A stretch of 64,000 bases of DNA from JAAXXJ01 sp964412455 (GTDB lineage Bacteria > Nitrospirota > UBA9217). Shown piece after piece: positions 33,369 through 41,315 of this stretch. The notes below the pieces were generated by a model. It was not told where the DNA came from. It did not search any database and saw only the letters and a list, made by a program, of their open reading frames with translations. The stretch covers positions 27,551-91,550 of the forward strand of contig CAYPOT010000007.1 of assembly GCA_964412455.1 (NCBI GenBank), in the 5' to 3' direction. The translations under genes and the position numbers were made by a program. How positions within the stretch are numbered: the first letter of the stretch is position 1; every line of letters begins with the position of its first letter.

Positions 33369-33764
33369 TCAGGATGCCTCACGCATGGGCGGGCCGGGCC
33401 ACGGACCGGTCAGCGCGAGGCTTGCGATGCGGGCCAGCTCCTTCGGAAAGACCGGCTTCGTGAGATATTCGTAAACGCCGAGACTTACCGCATGCAGATA
33501 GCTTTCAATAGAGCCGCTGCTGGTGACGACGATGATCGGCAGGTCCGGCGCAATGGCCTTGACGGCTGTCAGAAAGGGGAGGCCGTCCATGTCGGGAAAC
33601 TGCATTTCCGTGACGACCAGGTCGATCAACGGGTCCTTCCGTATGATGGCCAAAGCTTCACGGGCGTTCGGCGCAATGATCCCGCGAAAGCCACGGAGCT
33701 GCAGGATATCCCTGATGCCGGACGATCCTGAATCGGCATCAACAATCAGTACGGTCTTCATCAC
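33369..33764 (-). CDS. Single-domain response regulator (receiver)
   Basis: A 131-residue CheY-like receiver with DADSGSSG at the acidic pocket, VTEMQFPDMDG where the phospho-acceptor Asp is replaced by Glu (V-T-E), VTSSG and YLTKPVFPKELA. With Glu at the usual acceptor position it may be phosphorylation-independent. AGGAGGAG precedes the ATG. It lies directly upstream of the REC-PAS-GGDEF-EAL gene and is probably co-transcribed with it. Confidence 0.88.
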   Translation of the reverse strand: MMKTVLIVDADSGSSGIRDILQLRGFRGIIAPNAREALAIIRKDPLIDLVVTEMQFPDMDGLPFLTAVKAIAPDLPIIVVTSSGSIESYLHAVSLGVYEYLTKPVFPKELARIASLALTGPWPGPPMREAS

Positions 33765-34343
33765 ATGCTCCTCCTCTTGCTACCCAATACCCAAAGGGAC
33801 GCGGCGGAGATTCGATAGTGGTCGTTGTTGCCATATCGACATCGTTCCTGGGACCAAGAAGCGTTGTTGGCGAACTGGGCCGTATCATCGACTTTCGGTT
33901 CATGCCGTCCAGCGCAGGGCGGTTGAGTATTTTCGTTACGTCGGCGATGCGATCGGTCGCCCCCTGTTTCCCGTGAGAACTTAATGAAAGCAGACGCTGA
34001 ATGTTATGTAAATCATCCGATAAGGGTATTTTCGGGGTAGAGGGAAATATTGCAGAATAGTGAATAACATGCAGAGGGCGCGGATGCAGGGCGGATCGAT
34101 AGTGACACTGTCAGGGGCGATCATCAGGCTTCGAAAAGGATACGAAAGGGTAGATACTTTGCCGTGCTCGTCGGACCAAGACAGCGGCGGGATCGTCAGG
34201 GACCGAAAAATATTTACTGAAGCTTGCGATGGGTGCGCACCAAGTGGTTCACGACACGTCGCCAGCCATATAAAACTTGAAATCCCGTGCGTATTATGAA
34301 ATAATGCCATGTTGTCAGCAATTCCCGCCGGAAGGAGACCGTC
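33765..34343. other. 579-bp intergenic region with little recognisable content
   Basis: It separates divergent genes. I see no conserved ORF: a 79-codon frame at 34060-34299 has no ribosome site and unlikely composition. TTGAAA at 34277 with AATAAT 17 bp later may be the promoter of the next gene. No long hairpins or repeats are obvious. Confidence 0.4.
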
Positions 34344-34802
34344 GTGTTCCTGACCATTCTGCTCATCATTCATGTTATCGGCGTGATCATCTGGATCGGC
34401 GGTGTTGCCTTTGTCACCATGGTGATCTTCCCCATGATGTACCGGACCGAAGGGGCGCTGGAGAAGGCGCTCCTGTTCCAGGGCGTGGAGCACCGGTTCT
34501 CGGGGATCGTGCGCTGGCTCATCGCCATCGTGGGCGGAACGGGGTTTTACCTTCTTTCGGCGAAGTACGGCTTCGCCGTCCTGTCCTCTCAGCGCGGACT
34601 CGGCATCGTCATCATGCTCTTCGTCTGGACGTTCTATACGGCGGTGCTCCTTTTGGAGAAGAAGATCTTCGGGAAGCTCTTCGCGGACCCCGGGAAGAGC
34701 GATATGGACAAAGCGCTCAAGATGGTCAATGCCATGCATTGGGTGCTCCTGACGGTAAGCTTCTCCGCTGTGGCAGGAGGCATATGGTTCGCCCACCGGT
34801 AA
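34344..34802 (+). CDS. Small four-helix membrane protein (CopD/DUF-type)
   Basis: A 152-residue inner-membrane protein with four predicted helices (about residues 3-27, 53-73, 80-103 and 128-148). The N-terminal IIHVIGVIIWIGGVAFVTMVIFP, with a His and Trp-Ile-Gly-Gly, resembles CopD/DUF2269-type families that may bind heme or copper. GTG start with GGAAGGAG 7 bases upstream. uppP follows 19 bases later. Function unknown. Confidence 0.78.
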   Translation: MFLTILLIIHVIGVIIWIGGVAFVTMVIFPMMYRTEGALEKALLFQGVEHRFSGIVRWLIAIVGGTGFYLLSAKYGFAVLSSQRGLGIVIMLFVWTFYTAVLLLEKKIFGKLFADPGKSDMDKALKMVNAMHWVLLTVSFSAVAGGIWFAHR

Positions 34803-34821
34803 AACAGGTCGCAGGAGATCA

Positions 34822-35631
34822 ATGACAACGATCATCGAAGCCATCATCCTCGGCATCATCCAGGGTCTGACGGAGTTCCTGCCGATCAGCAGTTCGGGCC
34901 ATCTCATCCTGGCCCAGTGGGCCACGGGCTGGGAAGGCGAGCTTATCAACAACCTCACCTTCGATGTGGCGCTCCACTTCGGGACGCTCACGGCAGTGCT
35001 GTGGTATTTCTGGAGGGACTGGCTGAAGCTCGGCAAGGCGGCCCTCCGGGTTGTGCAGGGCAAAGCGATGGAATACGAGGCGAAGCTCGTCTGGTACATC
35101 GCGCTCGGCACCATACCTGCCGTGATCGTCGGTCTTTCGCTCGAGCACATCGTCGAAACGGCCTTCCGCAACCCGCTCCTGGTCGCGGCCGCCCTGACGT
35201 TCGGCTCGCTTCTCATGTGGCTCGCCGACCGGTACTCATCCAGGACCAGGCACCTCGGGGACATGACCCTGGGGCATGCGCTCTTTGTCGGGTGCGCCCA
35301 GGCCGTGGCGCTCATTCCCGGCATTTCGCGCTCCGGCATCACGATCTCCGCGGGTCTGGCCGCCGGGTACCGCCGGGAGGATTCGGCTCGATTCTCCTTC
35401 CTGCTCTCGACACCGGTGATCGCAGGCGCCGCGCTGCACAAGGCGAACAACATCACGTTCCAGGGGCACGCGGCCTGGGGTTGCATCCTGGGAACGCTCT
35501 GCTCGGCGGTGGTGGGGTATCTCGCGATCCGCTTCCTGATACGCTACCTGGAACGCCACTCGCTGAACGTATTTGTGTGGTATCGCCTGGCGCTTGCAGC
35601 GGTGGTGGTCGTGTTCTGGATGGTGAAATGA
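34822..35631 (+). CDS. uppP: Undecaprenyl-diphosphatase (BacA family)
   Basis: Recycles the undecaprenyl lipid carrier for peptidoglycan synthesis by removing a phosphate from C55-PP; integral inner-membrane protein. The 269 residues and motifs match: LTEFLPISSSGHLIL near the N-terminus (Glu and Ser residues) and GISRSGITISAGL near residue 170. About eight membrane helices. GGAG lies before the ATG. Loss gives bacitracin sensitivity in other bacteria. Confidence 0.95.
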   Translation: MTTIIEAIILGIIQGLTEFLPISSSGHLILAQWATGWEGELINNLTFDVALHFGTLTAVLWYFWRDWLKLGKAALRVVQGKAMEYEAKLVWYIALGTIPAVIVGLSLEHIVETAFRNPLLVAAALTFGSLLMWLADRYSSRTRHLGDMTLGHALFVGCAQAVALIPGISRSGITISAGLAAGYRREDSARFSFLLSTPVIAGAALHKANNITFQGHAAWGCILGTLCSAVVGYLAIRFLIRYLERHSLNVFVWYRLALAAVVVVFWMVK

Positions 35632-35660
35632 TCCGGGTTCAGCATGTTGCTGTTTAACAG

Positions 35661-35799
35661 GTCACGGAAAAAGTCTTCTTGCCGTCTTTGCGAGCGAAGC
35701 AAAGCAATCTCGCAGTTAAATAGATCAATCACTTAAAGATTGCTTCGTCGTAAAAACACTCCTCGCAATGACGAATCGGGGCTTTTTCAGCAAACGGTC
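35661..35799. repeat. MITE-like repeat copy (degenerate ends)
   Basis: It contains GTCTTTGCGAGCGAAGC, AGCAATCTC, then AGATTGCTTCGTCG and CTCCTCGCAATGACG, inverted with respect to each other. The outer ends GGAAAAAGTC and GGGCTTTTTC are a degraded form of the 20-bp terminal repeats seen at 44318-44462. Confidence 0.7.
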
Positions 35800-35822
35800 A
35801 GTCTTTTCCCGTTCAGGAGTCT

Positions 35823-38024
35823 ATGGCAATCTCAAAGGTAAAATATAAACACGGGCACGAGATCGTCGCTCTTGTTCTCTTCGCGGCGGGGCTTCTGGTC
35901 CTCATGGGCCTGGTCACCTACAGCGCGTCCGACCCGTGTTTCAGCGTGGCCGGAAAGGGGGTTCAGGTCAAGAACGCCATCGGGATCATCGGCTCTTACC
36001 TGTCCGACGCGCTCCTGAAGCTCTTCGGGCTTTGCGCCTACCTCATCCCGGTCTTCCTGTTCACCTATGCGGCGTACTTCTCTCTCGGGGGCGAGGCCGC
36101 GCATCCCCTTCTGAAGAAGGTCGGCGGCGTCCTGCTCTTTACCGCGCTCGCAACGCTCCTGGGTCTTCAGAACGAGACCGTGACGATCTTCAGCGAGGAG
36201 GTCCCTTCGGGCGGCATGCTGGGCCAGCTGTTCGTCATTCTCCTCGTGAAGAGCATCTCGGTCACCGGGGCCTACATCATCACGGTGACCAGCCTGGTGA
36301 TCTCGCTGATCCTTCTTGCCCCCTTTTCGCTCCTGAACGCCTTTGTCCTGGTCAGGCAGCTCGCTGTCGGTCTAGCGGAGAAGGTCCGGCTTCTCATTGC
36401 CATTCAGAAGGCACGGGCCGAGCGGGCCCGCGAGGCCAGGGCCCGGCCGATCCAGCCGAAAGAACCGCCCAGGATCGTAGCATCCCCTCCGCCGAGGGAG
36501 CTTGCTCGTGATCGGGAGCTGAGGGAAAAGAGGGAAAGGCCGCCCAAAGCGACCCAGGCCGCCTTCGAGTTCATGGACGACGGCAAAGGCGTCTACCGGC
36601 TTCCCTCGACGGATCTCCTGGATCCGGTATCGCTCACGGTGAAGAAGATCTCCGAGAGGGAGATGATCGCCCAGTCCGAACTCCTGGCGCAGAAGCTTCT
36701 GGACTTCGACATCCAGGGCCGCATCACCCAGGTCCATCCCGGCCCGGTCGTGACCATGTTCGAGTTCGAGCCCGCGCCGGGCGTGAAGGTGAGCAGGATC
36801 GTGGGCCTGTCGGACGATCTCGCACTCTCGATGAAGGCGGCCTCGGTGCGCATCCAGTCGCCGCTGCCCGGCAAGGCGGCCGTGGGCATCGAGGTGCCGA
36901 ACAACACCCGCGAGACCGTGTATTTCCGGCAGATCATCGAGTCCGCTGAATATCAGTCCCAGAGGTCCAGGCTCAAGGTGCCCATGGGCAAGGACATCTT
37001 CGGAGCGGCGGTCGTATCGAGCATTGAGAAGATGCCGCACCTCCTGGTCGCCGGGGCCACGGGCTCGGGCAAGAGCGTCGCCATCAACTCCATCATCCTG
37101 GCGCTCCTGTTCAATGCCCGGCCCAACGAGGTGAAACTCGTCCTGGTGGACCCGAAGATGCTCGAGCTGTCGCTCTATAACGACATACCGCACCTGCTGA
37201 CGCCGGTCGTCACCCAGCCCAAACGCGCGGCAGAGACGCTCCGGGCGCTCGTGGCGGAGATGGAACGGCGCTACCGGACATTGGCGGAAAAGGGGTCCAA
37301 GAACATCGACTCCTATAACAAGGCCGTGTCCGAGGCCGAGCGGCTTCCCTATATCGTGGTGATCATCGACGAACTGGCGGACCTCATGATGACCGTGCAG
37401 CGCGAGGTGGAAGACTCCATCATGCGGCTTGCCCAGATGGCCCGGGCGGCGGGCATTCACCTCATCGTGGCGACGCAGCGGCCGAGCGTGGACGTGATCA
37501 CCGGCCTCATCAAGGCCAACCTTCCTACGCGGGTCTCCTTCCAGGTTTCGTCCAAGACCGACTCGCGCACGATCCTCGATGCCAACGGCGCCGAGAACCT
37601 CCTCGGCATGGGCGATATGCTGTTCCAGCCGCCCGGCACGGCGCATCTGATCCGCGTGCACGGGTGCTTCGTGTCCGAGGCGGAGATCAAGCGGGTCGTC
37701 GATTTTGTGAAGAAGCAGGGCAAGCCCAACTACGAGTTCCTGGCCCAGCGCGTCAAAGAGGTCGCCGAAGCCGAGGTCGCCGCCGTGGAGGACAGCGAGC
37801 GCGACGAGTTCTACCAGCGCGCCGTGGAACTGGTCCAGATGAACGGCCAGGCCTCCACGTCGTTCCTGCAGCGCCGGCTCCGGGTGGGCTACAACCGCGC
37901 CGCGCGCATGATCGAGATGATGCAGGAGGACGGCATCGTGGGCCCTGCCGACGGCGCCAAGCCCCGGCAGGTGCTCGTACGGAAGAACATGGACGGGACG
38001 GTGAGGGACCTTGATGATATCTAA
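35823..38024 (+). CDS. ftsK: DNA translocase FtsK/SpoIIIE
   Basis: A 733-residue septal DNA translocase for chromosome segregation and dimer resolution. Four N-terminal membrane helices (about 15-35, 55-85, 95-115, 135-170), a short charged linker (about 190-250), then the alpha-beta motor with Walker A GATGSGKSVAIN near residue 412 and Walker B VVIIDELADLMM near residue 515. The C-terminal gamma winged-helix domain (about 665-725) reads KOPS. The linker is short compared with the Escherichia protein and similar to SpoIIIE. lolA begins within or immediately after its end. Confidence 0.95.
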   Translation: MAISKVKYKHGHEIVALVLFAAGLLVLMGLVTYSASDPCFSVAGKGVQVKNAIGIIGSYLSDALLKLFGLCAYLIPVFLFTYAAYFSLGGEAAHPLLKKVGGVLLFTALATLLGLQNETVTIFSEEVPSGGMLGQLFVILLVKSISVTGAYIITVTSLVISLILLAPFSLLNAFVLVRQLAVGLAEKVRLLIAIQKARAERAREARARPIQPKEPPRIVASPPPRELARDRELREKRERPPKATQAAFEFMDDGKGVYRLPSTDLLDPVSLTVKKISEREMIAQSELLAQKLLDFDIQGRITQVHPGPVVTMFEFEPAPGVKVSRIVGLSDDLALSMKAASVRIQSPLPGKAAVGIEVPNNTRETVYFRQIIESAEYQSQRSRLKVPMGKDIFGAAVVSSIEKMPHLLVAGATGSGKSVAINSIILALLFNARPNEVKLVLVDPKMLELSLYNDIPHLLTPVVTQPKRAAETLRALVAEMERRYRTLAEKGSKNIDSYNKAVSEAERLPYIVVIIDELADLMMTVQREVEDSIMRLAQMARAAGIHLIVATQRPSVDVITGLIKANLPTRVSFQVSSKTDSRTILDANGAENLLGMGDMLFQPPGTAHLIRVHGCFVSEAEIKRVVDFVKKQGKPNYEFLAQRVKEVAEAEVAAVEDSERDEFYQRAVELVQMNGQASTSFLQRRLRVGYNRAARMIEMMQEDGIVGPADGAKPRQVLVRKNMDGTVRDLDDI

Positions 38025-38025
38025 G

Positions 38026-38778
38026 ATGGCTAAACCTCAGTGCGGAGTGCGGAGTGCGGAGTGCGGAAAGAAACAACCGGGCTTGCGTTCTTGGTTTCCG
38101 TTGCTTGCCTTGTTCCTTCTTGTCGCCATTCGATGTGTTGCGTTTGCGGCAGAGACGACGCCAGTGGCATCGGGACCCGTCGTGTCAGCGTTCATAGTCA
38201 CGGCACCGGCGAATACCGCCTCGACCGACGCCGTCACTGCCATCGAGGCGCATTATCGCGACCTCGTCGATCTGACCGCGAAGATCACGCAGAAGAACTT
38301 CCTCAAGTCCGTGGACAAGACCCAGACGTTCGAGGGGTCCCTGTTTATCAAAAAACCGGGCAAACTCCGGCTCGAATACACGAACGGCCAGGTCATCGTG
38401 ATCGACGGCAAGGATGTGTGGTTCTATTCGAAAAAGAGCGCCCAGGCGATCCGCCGCACGTTCAAGGACTTCGAACAGGCCAATATTCCTGTCGCGTTCC
38501 TGCTCGGCGCCGGCGCCGTCCGGCAGGACTTCGATGTGTCCGTGCCCGAGGCGGACAACCCCCTGCAATTGGACCTGGTCCCGAAGCGGAAGGGGGCGGC
38601 CATGAAAAAACTGCGGCTCCTGTCGGACGGGACCGGCAGGATCATCCAGATGATCATCTTCGACCGATCGGGCAACACGTCGGATATCCGGTTCTTCGAG
38701 GTGCAGGAAGGCCTCGGTCTCGACGATCAGCGGTTCCGTTTCAAGGTCCCGAAGGGGACGGAGGTTATCGAGCAGTAG
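38026..38778 (+). CDS. lolA: Outer-membrane lipoprotein carrier protein LolA
   Basis: Periplasmic chaperone that ferries lipoproteins to the outer membrane. The core is AIEAHYRDLVDLTAKITQKNF, SVDKTQTFEGSLFIKKPGKLRLEYTNG, and the C-terminal DDQRFRFKVPKGTEVIE. The signal peptide core (WFPLLALFLLVAIRCVAFA) is preceded by an unusual segment encoded by four GTGCGGA heptamers. The ATG at 38026 follows the ftsK stop by one base; a start inside ftsK (38011) is also in frame. The multiheme lipoproteins downstream are likely clients. Confidence 0.88.
   Translation: MAKPQCGVRSAECGKKQPGLRSWFPLLALFLLVAIRCVAFAAETTPVASGPVVSAFIVTAPANTASTDAVTAIEAHYRDLVDLTAKITQKNFLKSVDKTQTFEGSLFIKKPGKLRLEYTNGQVIVIDGKDVWFYSKKSAQAIRRTFKDFEQANIPVAFLLGAGAVRQDFDVSVPEADNPLQLDLVPKRKGAAMKKLRLLSDGTGRIIQMIIFDRSGNTSDIRFFEVQEGLGLDDQRFRFKVPKGTEVIEQ
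38040..38067. repeat. Four perfect tandem GTGCGGA heptamers inside lolA
   Basis: They lie just before the signal-peptide core. Because 7 is not a multiple of 3, gain or loss of one unit would shift the frame between the upstream ATG and the signal peptide. The same heptamer recurs singly at 41138 and 41152 and inverted at 41217. Confidence 0.9.
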
Positions 38779-38784
38779 CTCGAA

Positions 38785-38880
38785 TTGCAAATTGTAAATT
38801 GAAAATTGGATATTGTAAGTTGGCACGACAAGGCGGCAAAATTTACAATCTGCAATTTCCAATCTTCATTTTCCAATACA
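38785..38880. repeat. AT-rich AATTG/CAATT palindromic stretch
   Basis: Repeated AATTG, GTAAATTG and GAAAATTGG units are followed about 40 bases on by TTTACAAT, GCAATTTCC and CATTTTCC units in inverse order. This makes a weak AT-rich cruciform between lolA and yajQ. Confidence 0.55.
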
Positions 38881-38892
38881 TCGGAGGCTCCC

Positions 38893-39390
38893 ATGGCCGC
38901 TGAAAATTCATTCGACGTTGTTTCCAAGATAGACATGGCCGAGGTCACCAACGCGGTCACCCAGACCCTGAAGGAGATCTCCCAGCGGTTTGACTTCAAG
39001 GGCAGCAAATCCGCCATCACCCAGGAAAAGGACGCCTTGATCATCATCTCCGACGACGACTACAAGCTCAAAAGCGTGGTCGACATCCTCCAGGGAAAGC
39101 TGGTGAAGCGCAACGTGCCGACGAAGAACCTGGACTACGGCAAGGTAGAGCCTGCCCTGGGCGGTACGGTCCGCCAGAAGGTGACGATCCAGCAGGGGAT
39201 TCCCACCGACAAGGCCAAGGAGGTCGTTAAGGCCATCAAGGACGCGAAGATGAAGGTCCAGGCGTCCATCCAGGCCGACCAGGTCCGCGTGTCGGGGAAG
39301 AACCGCGACGACCTCCAAGCCGTCATTCAGCTCCTGAAAGGGAAGGATTTCGGCATTGAGCTCCAGTTCACGAACTACCGGAATACCTGA
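38893..39390 (+). CDS. YajQ family nucleotide-binding protein
   Basis: A 165-residue UPF0234/YajQ protein; homologues bind c-di-GMP or other nucleotides. The family blocks are SFDVVSKIDMAEVTNAV, ISQRFDFKGSKSAI, KRNVPTKNLDYGKVEPALGGTVRQ and KDFGIELQFTNYR. A GGAGG site precedes the ATG; the longer upstream frame runs through the AT-rich repeat and is rejected. With two GGDEF-EAL proteins in the window it could be a c-di-GMP effector, but that is inference. Confidence 0.93.
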   Translation: MAAENSFDVVSKIDMAEVTNAVTQTLKEISQRFDFKGSKSAITQEKDALIIISDDDYKLKSVVDILQGKLVKRNVPTKNLDYGKVEPALGGTVRQKVTIQQGIPTDKAKEVVKAIKDAKMKVQASIQADQVRVSGKNRDDLQAVIQLLKGKDFGIELQFTNYRNT

Positions 39391-39453
39391 TCCGGTCGCC
39401 CCGGACCACCCTTCTCGTTAGCCCCTCCGCCCACCCTAACTGACGAATTAACC

Positions 39454-39481
39454 TTGCGTTTCTTGTCTAAACTGCTATAAT
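39454..39481 (+). promoter_or_regulatory. Promoter of the PATAN-CheY-CheA run
   Basis: TTGCGT and TATAAT are separated by 16 bp with a TGC extension before the -10. It is 38 bp upstream of the first chemosensory gene, which has a CAGGAG ribosome site. Confidence 0.65.
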
Positions 39482-39519
39482 TTGCCAATGTTGTGTAGTA
39501 TGCCTATTCAGGAGCGTCC

Positions 39520-40770
39520 ATGAGCCTTGTCGGCAGGCTGGAAGACCTTGCGCTGCCTGATATCTTCCAGATCATCAGCCTCAGCAAGAAAACGGGCACC
39601 CTCGTCGTTCGCAGCCGCAGAGGGACGGGGATGGTCGTCTTCAAAAGCGGCCAGGTGATCCAGGCCGGCAGCGACAGCATCCGCGATTCGCTCGGCAACA
39701 TCCTCGTTTCGCAGGGGATGGTCGATCAGGAGGACCTTGCCGCGGCCCTTGTCAGGCAGAAGTCGTCGCCCGACAAGCCCCTCGGCATGATCCTTGTGGA
39801 AACGGGGGCGACGACCTCCAAGATCATCGAGGACGTGGTGCGCAAGCAGATCGAGGAGATCATCTACGACCTGCTCGCCTGGGAGGAAGGGTTCTTCAAT
39901 TTCGAGCTCGGCGAGATCGCGCCGAAAGACAGGATCGAGATCGACACGCAAGACCTGCTGTTGAAGTCCGGCCTGAGCGCCGAATACCTGCTGATGGAGG
40001 GGACGCGGATCCTTGATGAAAAGCGCAAGGACCAAAAAAAAAGCGCACCTTTTTCTCAACCTTCCCCCAATGCATCCCCGGCCCCCAGGGCCACCCCGTC
40101 TGTCCGGCGCGGAGCCCCCGAAGCTCCCCTGGCGCCGAGGCCCGCTCCTGTTCAATCTCCCCGTCCTTCCCCGGTCACGCGCGCGAGCTACGAGCCTGCC
40201 AAGGAGGAGTTCCGCTCCAAGATCGAGACGGAAGAGCCGTCGAGGCAGCTCACCACCCTCAAATCGATGTTCGACGAGCTGCGGTTTCCCACGGCCACGG
40301 CCGAAGTGACGCTTCTCATCCTTCGGTATGCCAGTGAAGTGGTGAACCGCGCCGTTCTTTTCATGGCGAAAAAAGACGAAGTGCGCGGCCTCGGCCAATT
40401 CGGCATCGAGTTGCAGAGCGGAAAATCCCCTGACCAGGCAGTGAGGAATATCCGGATCCCGCTGAGCGAACCATCACTGTTCCGGAACGTTATCGAGAGC
40501 AAGCGAACCTACCTGGGGCCGCTTGAAACAAGCCAGCAGAACAGCTACTTCGTGAACGAAGCAGGAGGGCGGAAACCCGACACGGTGCTCGCCATCCCGC
40601 TGATCGTGGACGGCAAGATCGCCCTCATCGTGTACGGTGACAATCTCCCCGACCAGAAGCCCATCAGGGGCGTGGAGACCCTCGAGATCTTTATGAACCA
40701 GGCCGGCATGGCCCTGGAGAAGGCGCTACTCGAGCGGAAACTGGCAGAGCTCCAGAAGGAGAGCAAATGA
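39520..40770 (+). CDS. PATAN (DUF4388) and GAF domain protein
   Basis: A 416-residue cytoplasmic protein. The N-terminal PATAN/DUF4388 region (about 1-160) begins LVGRLEDLALPDIFQIISLSKKTGTLVV, a family seen with two-component and chemosensory genes. A Pro/Ala/Arg-rich linker (about 170-230) follows, then a GAF-like domain (about 245-410) with PLIVDGKIALIVYGDN. It probably acts as an adaptor or sensor for the following CheY and CheA. The stop overlaps the cheY start by 4 bases. Confidence 0.85.
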   Translation: MSLVGRLEDLALPDIFQIISLSKKTGTLVVRSRRGTGMVVFKSGQVIQAGSDSIRDSLGNILVSQGMVDQEDLAAALVRQKSSPDKPLGMILVETGATTSKIIEDVVRKQIEEIIYDLLAWEEGFFNFELGEIAPKDRIEIDTQDLLLKSGLSAEYLLMEGTRILDEKRKDQKKSAPFSQPSPNASPAPRATPSVRRGAPEAPLAPRPAPVQSPRPSPVTRASYEPAKEEFRSKIETEEPSRQLTTLKSMFDELRFPTATAEVTLLILRYASEVVNRAVLFMAKKDEVRGLGQFGIELQSGKSPDQAVRNIRIPLSEPSLFRNVIESKRTYLGPLETSQQNSYFVNEAGGRKPDTVLAIPLIVDGKIALIVYGDNLPDQKPIRGVETLEIFMNQAGMALEKALLERKLAELQKESK

Positions 40771-41138
40771 AGAACGTGCTGATCGTTGAGGATTCCAAGG
40801 CCATCCGCTCGCTGATCCGCATCGCCCTGGAAGAGGCGGGCGGTTTTTTTACCTCCGAAGCGAGCAACGGGTTCGAGGCGCTCAAGACGCTGCCGAGCCG
40901 AAAATTCGACCTCATCATAACGGACATCAACATGCCGGACATCAACGGATTGGAGCTCATCGGATTTGTGAAGGCCAATCAGTCGTACCGGGACATCCCG
41001 CTCATCATCGTAAGCACCGAGAAGAGCGAGGAAGACAAGAAGCGGGGCATGGCGCTGGGGGCCATGGGCTATATCGTGAAACCGTTCCGGAAGGAAGATC
41101 TCATGGCGCTGGTGAAAAAGGCGGTGGGAGGAGCATAG
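40767..41138 (+). CDS. CheY-like response regulator
   Basis: A 123-residue receiver with VEDSKAIRSL, phospho-acceptor in IITDINMPDINGLEL, IIVSTEKSEED and Lys in IVKPFRKEDL. Overlaps the PATAN gene and precedes cheA, so it is a likely CheA substrate. There is no output domain. Its stop codon falls inside the first of the GTGCGGA-type repeats. Confidence 0.92.
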   Translation: MKNVLIVEDSKAIRSLIRIALEEAGGFFTSEASNGFEALKTLPSRKFDLIITDINMPDINGLELIGFVKANQSYRDIPLIIVSTEKSEEDKKRGMALGAMGYIVKPFRKEDLMALVKKAVGGA

Positions 41139-41312
41139 TGCGGAGTTTCGAGTGCGGAGTTCGGAGCAACAACGGCAGAAGCCAGAGAGCCGGCTGGTTT
41201 GCCCGTGTCCGTTCATTCCGCACTCCGCGTTGAAAAAGCCCCCTCTCCCTTTTTCCCTCTCCCTCCAGGGGAGAGGGGCAGGGGTGAGGGTCGTGTCTAC
41301 CCGCACTCAAAA
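41138..41312. repeat. Repeat-rich gap before cheA
   Basis: Two direct GTGCGGA copies (41138, 41152), an inverted TCCGCAC (41217) and a CCCTCTCCC...GGGGAGAGGG palindrome at about 41242-41279. An in-frame extension of cheA runs through this stretch but is low-complexity. No Shine-Dalgarno is visible before the cheA ATG. Confidence 0.6.
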
Positions 41313-41315
41313 CAT

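Noticed and set aside
34060..34299. 79-codon frame in the largest intergenic gap
   Set aside because: No ribosome site, no similarity recognised, composition like intergenic DNA.
33981..35486. 501-codon minus-strand frame opposite uppP
   Set aside because: Antisense to uppP and a small membrane gene, Ser/Arg-rich, no domain.
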